A stretch of 64,000 nt of DNA from positions 1-64,000 of the forward strand of contig WTCE01000090.1 in NCBI GenBank assembly GCA_013138735.1, given 5' to 3'. The notes under the pieces were generated by a model. That model was not told the DNA's origin and did not search any database. It saw nothing but the letters and a program-made list of their open reading frames with translations. Origin of the DNA: Crocinitomix sp. (lineage in GTDB: Bacteria > Bacteroidota > Bacteroidia > Flavobacteriales_D > Crocinitomicaceae). This document shows, piece by piece, positions 23,519 to 31,395 of this stretch (its first letter is position 1; every line of letters begins with the position of its first letter). A program made the position numbers and the translations under genes.

Positions 23519-23666
23519 AAATCTTTTTGATTAAGATTAAATTCTTGTACAAATTGGGGTATTCTTGTCAAAATTTTCAAGTCAACACTTTTTCCAAAAC
23601 AAAGTATATTCAGTAGAAAATGAAGGAGTCATGAATAAATCTTACTCAAAAACAAATGAAACTAAC

Positions 23667-23702
23667 TACCAGTTATGAATTAAAGTATACCAGTTATGAA
23701 TT
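23667..23702. promoter_or_regulatory. 15-bp direct repeat at 21-bp period, possible LytTR site
   Basis: TACCAGTTATGAATT occurs twice, perfectly, at 23667 and 23688, 21 bases apart. The CAGTTATG core recalls the half-site of AgrA-type LytTR regulators, which bind direct repeats with this spacing. It lies in the 395-base gap (23519-23913) before the T9SS type B gene, about 210 bases from its start. No gene is visible in the rest of the gap. Confidence 0.5.
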
Positions 23703-23913
23703 GGATCTATCAATTCTAAAAAATTTTAATTATCATATCACGGACACGCTTTATTAATTTAAGGCTTAACTAAGTGTTTGCGAATGCAAAAATAAAGGCG
23801 CCGTTTTGAATTAGTACCAGGCGGATGTTTTTTAACTTAACGTTTTATGTAGGACACCAATTTGCACGAATAAGCAACGATACCCGTACATTATCGTTTC
23901 CTCAATAGTACTT

Positions 23914-26913
23914 ATGATTAAAGTTTTTATTTGCTTCATAATTTTAACGTTTTTCTCTTGGAACGCATCTGCAGACTGGATTAATAGCCCGCTTTCTAAT
24001 TTTGGATTTGTAGCGAACAATGACCGGTATGAATCGATCATGGATGAGGAAATATTGTTTTATACGAATTACGGTTCCTATAAACTATTTTTTTTCAATG
24101 ATGCCTTTGTGGTTGGAACGAGAAAAAAGCGGTCGGCAAATGAAGAAAGAGAATACAGAGAAAAAATAGAACATGGTGGGCAAGCAGAGCCAGAGGAATG
24201 GTTCTATTATAAAATGGAATTTCAAGGCGCAAATGCTACCTCAACAGTTGAATCAATAAATATTAAATCACACACCCTTAATTACCAAGATTCAGAGCAT
24301 CCCGAACTTACCAAAAAGGCGCATGCTTTTGATCATCTGATCTATAAAGATATTTACAGTAATATCGATATGAAGGTTGAACTGCACACCCAAGGAGGAT
24401 TGAAGTATACGTTTATTGTTCGTCCCGGAGCAGATGCCAGTCTCATTCGGATGAAGTACGTTAATATTGATCCTGAAAAGGATGAAAAGGGACGCTTAAT
24501 ATTAAAAAATGCACTATTTAATTTAGCGGATAGTGCACCCATTTCAGCAGTTGACGATTCCATTATTATAAGTGCGTTTGAGTTGGACAAAAATGAGGTT
24601 TCCTTTTCTATGGATGCCTATGATCACACAAAAGAGTTGATCATTGACCCTTGGTTGACTGCTCCAAACGATACGCTTGACGTTAACAAGGTTTATGATA
24701 TAACGGCAGATAATTTTGGTAATTGTAGTGTTACCTGTAATTTGGGAGAAATGGTTGCGCTGTATAATTCATCAGGCGTTTTGGAGTGGATTTATGATTT
24801 CGGCTACACCAACTCTCCAGGAGACATTACTGTTAAGCCCGAAACGGGAGAAATATTCATGGTAAATGCGCTTGGTTTTACTGTGCGCAAGTTCGAGATG
24901 GATGGAACATTAATTATTTCAACGAATTTTGCCCCTTTTCCAATGACAGAAGGTTTTCGAATCAAGTATGATCCAATTACAGATCAAGTCTATCTTGGAG
25001 GAGGAGGAGTTTTGCCAGGAACACCTCAAATTGTAGTCGTTAATGTTGAACCAGTTACAGCAGTTTGGTATGCAACTTTATTTTTTGATGGATACAATGA
25101 TTTAGTGTTTTTAGAGATCGATCCTATAACTGGCGACGTATATTTTATGGTTGCTCAGGAATCATATCTGCCAGGAGACGGAAATATTATTTATAAACAA
25201 GAGGGCGATCATCTTGAAGGTGAGCTTTACTGGGAAACACCAACAACACACAGTTTTGTAGAGTTAGGAAGTATTCCGTATTCAGAGACCATGTTTAAAA
25301 TGAATGGTTTTAACGGCATGGAGGCCAATGAAACCTATTTATATACCTATGATGGCAATGCATTCTTTCAATATGATAAAATGACTGGAGAAATTTTAGA
25401 CTCACTTACCCTTGATCAAGAAATGTTTGCGCATGGTGGATTGGCCTTAGATGGCTGTGGGCAAATATATTTGGGAACGAGTGATAGCATTTTAGTCTTT
25501 AATGAAGAATTGGAACAATTTGGTGGATATGCCTTACCCGATTCTTGCTATGATATTGTTATCAATGGCGATTTTCTTTATGCTTGCGGCAAAGGTTTTG
25601 TAACACAAATAAAACTCCCTGGAGATTTTTCAATCATTGCTACGCCTGATATCTGCGGTATTTGTAATGGAACTGTTACAATAAATCCTGAATCTGGTTA
25701 TCCGCCATTTGAATATACTATGAATGCTGAAACCAACGAAACAGGTTTGTTCTTTGACCTGTGTGAAGGAACTTATTCGCTAAACATAGTTGATTCGTTG
25801 GGGTGCAGTACAACTCTAGAAGTGATAGTTGGCGCTTTCAATGCGGTGGACTTAGAATTAGTCTCAGTTGCCTCTCCAACTTGCCATGACGATACAAATG
25901 GTGAGATTCACTTAACCATAGCTGGAGACACTAGTGGTGTTTCAATTACTTGGATTCCTGAAAATGAAACAGGCGGATATCATCAAACCAATTTAGCCGC
26001 AGGCGAATATACTATTATCGCTAATGCTGGTGATTGTTCAGATACACTTGTGGTGGTATTAGAAAATTCGCCAGAATTTGTTTTTTCAGAACTTGGCAGC
26101 AGACCTCCAGATTGTAAACTGTATTCTTTTCAAACAGGAAATGGAGTTGTTTTTGCAGCTGCATCTGGTGGAGTGCCTGATTATACCTATGAATGGGTAA
26201 ACCTTGGGACTGGTGAAAACTCAACCAATTCAACTTGGGGCGGATTGAGTGCTGGAAGCTACCAAATAAATATAGTTGATGCGAATGGATGTGAACTAGC
26301 GGAAATATTAACACTAGAACCACTTGTGCCAACGGCGTCCTTCGAAGTGGTTTCGGACCAACTAAACGCAGATTTAGAGGGGACAGAATTAGTCATAGCC
26401 GAATTCCACAATCAATCAACAGGTTTTACGAATGCAGTTGACCCATTGGCGGATACTTTATTCTACTGGAATTTAGATTATCCTACTGCCGACTGGTTCC
26501 TATCGACTGATTATTTTGAAGTACCTGATACCGTTTATGAGGGAGAAAAAATCTACCAAGTATGTCTTGTAGTAATCAATAGCTACGGTTGCACAGATAC
26601 CAGCTGCCAGGAATTAATCGTACATATTACACCCCAATTAACAGCTCCAAATATTTTCTCTCCAAATGAAGATGGTGCCAACGACTTATTCACGTTTGAA
26701 TTTTTAACCATTGGCATTGACAACTTCTCTTGCCAAATTGTAAATCGTTGGGGAATTGTGGTGGCAGAACTAGATGATATTCTCAACGGTTGGGATGGCA
26801 AAGACTTGAACGGCACACTTTGCAATGATGGCGTTTATTTTTATACTTATTCGGCTGTCGCAACAAATGGGACGAATTATGCAGGGCAAGGATCTGTTCA
26901 ATTGGCGCGGTAG
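23914..26913 (+). CDS. Giant secreted protein with gliding-motility-type C-terminal domain (T9SS type B)
   Basis: This 999-residue exported protein has a signal peptide of about 20 residues. The N-terminal 210 residues match the DUF7948 pattern (FDHLIYKDIYSNIDMKVELH, GGLKYTFIVRPGA). The middle is a seven- to eight-blade propeller region (about 240-560), followed by two SprB-like repeats (GTYSLNIVDSLGCS, GSYQINIVDANGCE). The C-terminus is the gliding-motility-associated CTD, opening APNIFSPNEDGANDLF and ending WDGKDLNGTLCNDGVYFYTYSA, a T9SS type B signal. Such proteins are delivered to the surface, usually beside a PorP/SprF-like partner, which is absent here. It stands alone; possible LytTR repeats lie upstream. 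Confidence 0.88.
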   Translation: MIKVFICFIILTFFSWNASADWINSPLSNFGFVANNDRYESIMDEEILFYTNYGSYKLFFFNDAFVVGTRKKRSANEEREYREKIEHGGQAEPEEWFYYKMEFQGANATSTVESINIKSHTLNYQDSEHPELTKKAHAFDHLIYKDIYSNIDMKVELHTQGGLKYTFIVRPGADASLIRMKYVNIDPEKDEKGRLILKNALFNLADSAPISAVDDSIIISAFELDKNEVSFSMDAYDHTKELIIDPWLTAPNDTLDVNKVYDITADNFGNCSVTCNLGEMVALYNSSGVLEWIYDFGYTNSPGDITVKPETGEIFMVNALGFTVRKFEMDGTLIISTNFAPFPMTEGFRIKYDPITDQVYLGGGGVLPGTPQIVVVNVEPVTAVWYATLFFDGYNDLVFLEIDPITGDVYFMVAQESYLPGDGNIIYKQEGDHLEGELYWETPTTHSFVELGSIPYSETMFKMNGFNGMEANETYLYTYDGNAFFQYDKMTGEILDSLTLDQEMFAHGGLALDGCGQIYLGTSDSILVFNEELEQFGGYALPDSCYDIVINGDFLYACGKGFVTQIKLPGDFSIIATPDICGICNGTVTINPESGYPPFEYTMNAETNETGLFFDLCEGTYSLNIVDSLGCSTTLEVIVGAFNAVDLELVSVASPTCHDDTNGEIHLTIAGDTSGVSITWIPENETGGYHQTNLAAGEYTIIANAGDCSDTLVVVLENSPEFVFSELGSRPPDCKLYSFQTGNGVVFAAASGGVPDYTYEWVNLGTGENSTNSTWGGLSAGSYQINIVDANGCELAEILTLEPLVPTASFEVVSDQLNADLEGTELVIAEFHNQSTGFTNAVDPLADTLFYWNLDYPTADWFLSTDYFEVPDTVYEGEKIYQVCLVVINSYGCTDTSCQELIVHITPQLTAPNIFSPNEDGANDLFTFEFLTIGIDNFSCQIVNRWGIVVAELDDILNGWDGKDLNGTLCNDGVYFYTYSAVATNGTNYAGQGSVQLAR

Positions 26914-27104
26914 TATGGAAGTTCTATTTGGATTTAAATCCTGCGCATGATTTCACTGCATCTGATCTAATAAAATTATTCAATTCGACATAAAGTAATA
27001 TATTCCTTATCGTAAAGCAGAATTCTATAGTTGATTTCGGAATTTTCAGAGGAGACCAAAATCGTTCTATTGTCAGCATTAACTTTCAATTTTTTAAAGA
27101 CAAT

Positions 27105-27345
27105 TTGAATAGTGGTTTCATTTATAAACTACAATTGGATGCAGAAACTGATGTGAGTAATTTAGAGATGCATAATGTTCAAGGTTTTACAATTTATCCG
27201 AATCCTACAACTGATGCGTTTACCATAGACTTTGGGACAAATTATTTATTCAGACGAAAAGTCAAACAGACCAATTTTTCGGATTGAAAACTCAGGTTTA
27301 AGATCTGGAGGATACATGATTCTCATATTAGACACAAGTCGAACT
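27105..27345 (+). pseudogene. Decayed T9SS type A C-terminal fragment
   Basis: A short frame encodes SGFIYKLQLDAE and then GFTIYPNPTTDAFTIDFG, the junction and opening of a T9SS type A sorting domain. It breaks off after FGTNYLF. In another frame, about 27270-27345, FRIENSGLRSGGYMILI resembles the closing strand of the same domain. The central part is missing and no start or signal peptide exists. It is the 3' remnant of a larger secreted-protein gene. The remaining bases in 26914-27465 hold no gene. Confidence 0.75.
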
Positions 27346-27393
27346 AATTTCGAAAAAAATATTGATCATGTGTTGTTTGTACCAAAAAAAATA

Positions 27394-27433
27394 TAAATTT
27401 GCCATCAATTAACCTAGTAGCTCGATAGGTCAA
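27394..27433 (+). promoter_or_regulatory. cys operon promoter and palindromic operator
   Basis: TAAATTTG (27394-27401) fits the Bacteroidota -7 element TAnnTTTG. Eight bases later, TTAACCTA-N9-TAGGTCAA (27409-27433) is an inverted repeat with seven of eight matched positions per arm. This places it across the transcription start, the classic position for a repressor. The Rrf2-family protein encoded convergently at the end of the operon is the obvious candidate binder. Start codon of the first gene is 33 bases further on. Confidence 0.6.
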
Positions 27434-27465
27434 CAAGGTTTATTGAAATATTAAAGCAAATTGAG

Positions 27466-27720
27466 ATGATAATTGATTCAATTATAGAAACTAGAAGGCG
27501 CAACGCAACTGAAGAAGGAAAGACGGAAAACTGGAAGCGAAGTCTAGTTAAAACTCTTAGTTGGCGGACAATTGGAACGATAGACACCATTCTGATTTCC
27601 TATTTTTTAACAGGGAATCTTGACGTGGCATTCTCGATTGGAGGAATAGAATTAATCACAAAAATGATGCTCTATTTTTTTCATGAGCGCATTTGGAATC
27701 AAATAAACTGGGGTAAATGA
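27466..27720 (+). CDS. DUF2061 membrane protein
   Basis: This 84-residue protein has a basic start and then the DUF2061 signature (SLVKTLSWRTIGTIDTILISYFLTG) with two hydrophobic segments ending FFHERIWNQINWG. DUF2061 proteins are small inner-membrane proteins that commonly lead sulfate-assimilation operons in Bacteroidota; their function is not known. The stop overlaps the cysH start (ATGA), which shows co-translation. A role in sulfur uptake or sulfite handling is inferred only from this linkage. Confidence 0.9.
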   Translation: MIIDSIIETRRRNATEEGKTENWKRSLVKTLSWRTIGTIDTILISYFLTGNLDVAFSIGGIELITKMMLYFFHERIWNQINWGK

Positions 27721-28334
27721 GTAAAATAGATTTAAAAAAATGGAATAGTGAATTCAAGAATAAATCGCCAGAAGCGATTATCAAATTCGCTTTGGAGCAT
27801 GCAAAAAAACCTGTACTTACTACCAATTTCCGTCCTTACGAAGTAGCCATTTTGAATGCGGTTACGACAGTTGATCAATCCGTTCAAGTAATTTGGTGTG
27901 ACACAGGCTACAATACGCCCAATACTTATAGACACGCCGAAGACTTGAAGCGCCTATTGAATTTAACTATTCAATGTTATGTTCCAAAGCAAACTGTTGC
28001 ACACAGAGATATTGTTTTGGGAATTCCGAGTATAGATGATCCAAAACATGCCATTTTCACTGAGCAAGTTAAACTGGAACCTTTTAAACGCGCTATGACC
28101 GAACATCAACCAGATCTTTGGTTTACCAACTTACGAAAAGGTCAAACAGCATTACGAAATTCACTCGATATCTTTTCGCAAGATGCCAAAGGGTTGATCA
28201 AAGTAAGTCCTTTTTATTATTGGACAGATGAAGCCTTGGACACTTATCTAGCTCAGCAAAATTTACCAAACGAACATAAATATTTTGATCCGACTAAGCA
28301 GTTAGAAAATAGAGAGTGTGGATTACACACATAA
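27717..28334 (+). CDS. cysH: Phosphoadenylyl-sulfate reductase (CysH)
   Basis: This 205-residue enzyme reduces activated sulfate to sulfite using thioredoxin. It has the PAPS-reductase alpha/beta fold with VIWCDTGYNTPNTY, TNLRKGQTA, PFYYWTDEALDTYL and the C-terminal catalytic motif ECGLHT, whose Cys accepts the sulfonate. The CC...CxxC cysteines that bind a [4Fe-4S] cluster in APS-using enzymes are absent, so by family rules it should use PAPS. No APS kinase is encoded in this operon, as a separate gene or as a fusion to CysN, so that step must lie elsewhere or the substrate rule does not hold. It overlaps the DUF2061 gene by 4 bases. Confidence 0.9.
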   Translation: MSKIDLKKWNSEFKNKSPEAIIKFALEHAKKPVLTTNFRPYEVAILNAVTTVDQSVQVIWCDTGYNTPNTYRHAEDLKRLLNLTIQCYVPKQTVAHRDIVLGIPSIDDPKHAIFTEQVKLEPFKRAMTEHQPDLWFTNLRKGQTALRNSLDIFSQDAKGLIKVSPFYYWTDEALDTYLAQQNLPNEHKYFDPTKQLENRECGLHT

Positions 28335-28343
28335 ATTAAAGTT

Positions 28344-29246
28344 ATGAAATCAACAGCAATTATAAATTCATTGGAAAATGAAGCGATTTATATTTTAAGA
28401 GAAGTGGCCGCTCAATTTGAAAGACCTGTATTACTTTTTTCTGGCGGTAAAGATTCAATTACACTCGTTAGGCTGGCTCAAAAGGCATTTTATCCAGGTA
28501 AAATTCCATTTCCATTAATGCATATTGATACGGGGCATAATTTCCCGGAAACAATTGAATTTAGAGACCGATTGGTAAAAGAGTTGGGATTAGAATTGAT
28601 TGTTAGAAATGTGCAAGAGTCAATTGACAAGGGCAAAGTTGTGGAAGAAAAAGGAAAGTATGCGAGCAGAAATATGTTGCAAACAGGCACCCTATTAGAT
28701 GCGATTGAAGAATTCAAATTTGACGCATGTATTGGTGGAGCAAGAAGAGATGAAGAAAAAGCGAGAGCAAAAGAACGCATCTTTTCTGTTCGTGATGACT
28801 TTGGGCAATGGGATGAGAAAAATCAACGACCAGAATTATTTGACATGCTTAATGGGCAAATTGATTTAGGACAGAACGTACGTGTTTTCCCAATTTCAAA
28901 TTGGACTGAATTGGATGTTTGGTCATACATAGCCAAAGAAGGTTTTGAAATTCCGTCGATATACTTTGCTCACCAAAGAAAAGTATTTTTTAGAGATGGA
29001 ATGATTTGGTCTTTTGATGATGATGTAGTGTATCGTGAAGAAGACGAAGTTTGCCAAGAACTAACGGTAAGATTTAGAACGGTTGGTGATATGAGTTGCA
29101 CAGCGGCAGTCTTGTCGGATGCAGCAGACCTTGCATCAGTTGTGCAAGAAATTAGAGATTCCTCTATATCTGAGCGCGGTGCTAGAATTGACGATAAACG
29201 ATCAGATTCGGCCATGGAGAAAAGGAAACAACAAGGTTATTTTTAG
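28344..29246 (+). CDS. cysD: Sulfate adenylyltransferase subunit 2 (CysD)
   Basis: This 300-residue catalytic subunit of ATP sulfurylase is an N-type ATP pyrophosphatase with the PP-loop FSGGKDS. Typical CysD blocks follow: HIDTGHNFPETIEFRD, GGARRDEEKARAKERIFSVRD, FPISNWTELDVWSYI and the C-terminal ERGARIDDKRSDSAMEKRKQQGYF. It makes adenylyl sulfate from ATP and sulfate with CysN hydrolysing GTP. It starts 9 bases after cysH and ends 71 bases before cysN. Length and motifs are complete. Confidence 0.97.
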   Translation: MKSTAIINSLENEAIYILREVAAQFERPVLLFSGGKDSITLVRLAQKAFYPGKIPFPLMHIDTGHNFPETIEFRDRLVKELGLELIVRNVQESIDKGKVVEEKGKYASRNMLQTGTLLDAIEEFKFDACIGGARRDEEKARAKERIFSVRDDFGQWDEKNQRPELFDMLNGQIDLGQNVRVFPISNWTELDVWSYIAKEGFEIPSIYFAHQRKVFFRDGMIWSFDDDVVYREEDEVCQELTVRFRTVGDMSCTAAVLSDAADLASVVQEIRDSSISERGARIDDKRSDSAMEKRKQQGYF

Positions 29247-29317
29247 CAGATCGCGAGTAAACAAAATCAATACTATTTAAGCAAAAAAATCCTCGATAAA
29301 GTTGAGGTATCAAAAAA

Positions 29318-30565
29318 ATGGAAGTTTTAAAAATTGCAACAGCAGGAAGTGTAGATGATGGAAAAAGTACCCTTATCGGTCGCATTTTATATGATACAAA
29401 ATCATTGACAACAGATAAATTGGAAGCCATTGAAAAAACCAGCAAACAAAAAGGATACGATTATTTAGACTTTTCCCTAGCAACAGATGGTTTGGTAGCC
29501 GAACGAGAACAAGGTATTACGATTGACGTTGCTCATATCTACTTTTCAACAGCAAACAAAAGTTATATCGTTGCTGACACACCTGGTCATGTAGAGTATA
29601 CTCGTAATATGGTGACCGGAGCTTCTACATCTCAGGCATCCATCATTCTCATAGATGCAAGGAAAGGAGTGATTGAGCAAACTTATCGTCATTTCTTCAT
29701 CAATAATTTACTTCGAATTAAAGATATTGTAGTTGCGATTAATAAAATGGACTTGGTTGATTATTCAGAAGAAGTATTTAATGCGATTAAAAAAGATTTT
29801 GAAGCATTGATGGAACAAAGAGAATATAGCGACCAAAACATTTCATTTATTCCAATCAGTGCACTAAAAGGGGATAATGTCGTCAATGCTTCTGACAAAA
29901 TGCCTTGGTATAAAAGTAAAACTGTACTTGGACATTTGGAGCAGTTGGACAAAAAAAATATTTTTAATAGTGGAACAGCACGTTTTCCTGTTCAAGCTGT
30001 TGTTCGACCAAAAACAGAAGATTTTCATGACTTCAGAGGGTACCAAGGCAAAGTGTACGGAGGCGACTTAAATGTTGGAGATGATATTGTTGTTTTACCA
30101 TCAAAAACAACCTCTAAGATCAAGGAGATCTATTTTTACAATGAAAAGTATGATACAGCTGCAAGGCGATCATCAGTCACAATTACGCTAGAAGATGATG
30201 TCAATATCAGCAGAGGCGATATGATTGTGAAATCAGATGACCTCCCTCAAATAAACAAATCATTAAATGCTGTAGTGTGTTGGATGGATTCGACAGCATT
30301 GAAACCGAACAACAAGTATACGGTGCAACACGGCGTTAATAAAGTTCTTGCAATTGTTACGGATATTGAACATAAAATTAATCCAGATTTTTCAGGAATT
30401 GACAAAGAAGCAGCTCAGTTAGAGGTGAATGATATTGCTTTGGTTTCTTTTAAACTGAACCGACCTATTTTTTCAGATCGTTTTCAAGATCACCGTACAA
30501 ATGGATCGTTTATTCTAATTGATAACAATACAAATAATACTGTTGGCGCAGGATTTATACAATAG
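29318..30565 (+). CDS. cysN: Sulfate adenylyltransferase subunit 1, GTPase (CysN)
   Basis: This 415-residue GTPase partner of CysD is related to elongation factor Tu. It shows the G1 loop GSVDDGKST, G3 DTPGH, G4 NKMD and the switch DGLVAEREQGITIDVAH, then beta-barrel domains to the end. The length fits an unfused CysN: there is no C-terminal APS kinase (CysC) domain. This is the last gene of the operon on this strand; the convergent Rrf2 regulator begins 22 bases further on. The missing CysC matters because the neighbouring reductase looks PAPS-type. Confidence 0.97.
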   Translation: MEVLKIATAGSVDDGKSTLIGRILYDTKSLTTDKLEAIEKTSKQKGYDYLDFSLATDGLVAEREQGITIDVAHIYFSTANKSYIVADTPGHVEYTRNMVTGASTSQASIILIDARKGVIEQTYRHFFINNLLRIKDIVVAINKMDLVDYSEEVFNAIKKDFEALMEQREYSDQNISFIPISALKGDNVVNASDKMPWYKSKTVLGHLEQLDKKNIFNSGTARFPVQAVVRPKTEDFHDFRGYQGKVYGGDLNVGDDIVVLPSKTTSKIKEIYFYNEKYDTAARRSSVTITLEDDVNISRGDMIVKSDDLPQINKSLNAVVCWMDSTALKPNNKYTVQHGVNKVLAIVTDIEHKINPDFSGIDKEAAQLEVNDIALVSFKLNRPIFSDRFQDHRTNGSFILIDNNTNNTVGAGFIQ

Positions 30566-30587
30566 CGTCCTCAACTTGAGAATGCAT

Positions 30588-30995
30588 TTAGATCAAATCA
30601 GATAAATATGTATTTCTATAAATAGCAAGCATATTATCTCTTACCTGTATCATAAGTTTGTTTACACTGCAAGAAATTTCATCTGGACAATCATCACATT
30701 TTTCATAATAATTGAGACTTACGCAGGGTACCATAGCAATAGGACCTTCTAATACGCGCATAACATGGGTCATTTTGATCTCGTTGGCTGGTTTTAGCAA
30801 ATAATAGCCACCGCCTTTGCCTTTTTTAGAAGCTAATAATCCATTTTTTCTCATTTCGATCAAAATACTCTCTAAATATTTTAAAGATATATTTTCCCTT
30901 TCAGCAATGACATACGTTTGAATTGGCTTAAGATCACCACTTCTAGCGATACAAGCCAAGGCCTTTATTCCGTATTTTGTTCTTTTTGAGATCAT
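30588..30995 (-). CDS. Rrf2-family regulator
   Basis: This 135-residue winged-helix regulator has the Rrf2 N-terminus (YGIKALACIA), recognition helix region (ISLKYLESILIEMRKNGLLASKKGKGGGYYL), and a C-terminal cysteine set CVSLNYYEKCDDCPDEISC. Spacing C-x8-C-x2-C-x5-C differs from the IscR C-x5-C-x5-C pattern. It might bind an Fe-S cluster or sense a sulfur metabolite, as CymR does through CysK. It converges on the cys operon and probably controls it. AAACG-N5-CGTTT at 31022-31036, ahead of its start, could be its own operator. Confidence 0.88.
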   Translation of the reverse strand: MISKRTKYGIKALACIARSGDLKPIQTYVIAERENISLKYLESILIEMRKNGLLASKKGKGGGYYLLKPANEIKMTHVMRVLEGPIAMVPCVSLNYYEKCDDCPDEISCSVNKLMIQVRDNMLAIYRNTYLSDLI

Positions 30996-31395
30996 TTAAA
31001 CAGTAAATATAAGCATGTTAAAACGCTAGACGTTTCTTTTATTGATCATTATAGAACAACCTTTTATTTTTTTCAAACTGAATGAAGCATTCCTAACTCA
31101 ATAATTTTAAAAACTCCTCCAACATCTTCAAATCTTCCAAAAGAGGACAAGTCCAACCCTTTGACGCCAGAATTTAAAAGCAATTGAAATCCCTCCTCAA
31201 CCCCATTAAAAATAAAACCAATTATCAGCTTCAAATATATCCCGTTAAACCAACTTAATATGCTGGTTTAATGAAATGATTTACGTGGCTTCTATCTTTG
31301 AAAGAGCTTCATGGTATAAGGTCAACGGAACCTGCTATGAAAGATCTAGAAGGGGGATAAATCAATAAACCCAGACTTGCTGTCTTAATCAAATC
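30996..31395. other. Intergenic region with repeat copy and hairpin
   Basis: About 400 bases between the Rrf2 gene and the end of the isoprenoid operon. 31022-31036 is a small inverted repeat near the Rrf2 start. 31114-31171 is one of three copies of a degenerate AT-rich repeat. TTAAACCA (31245) and TGGTTTAA (31264) form an 8-bp hairpin that may terminate the leftward operon. No gene is visible. Confidence 0.5.
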
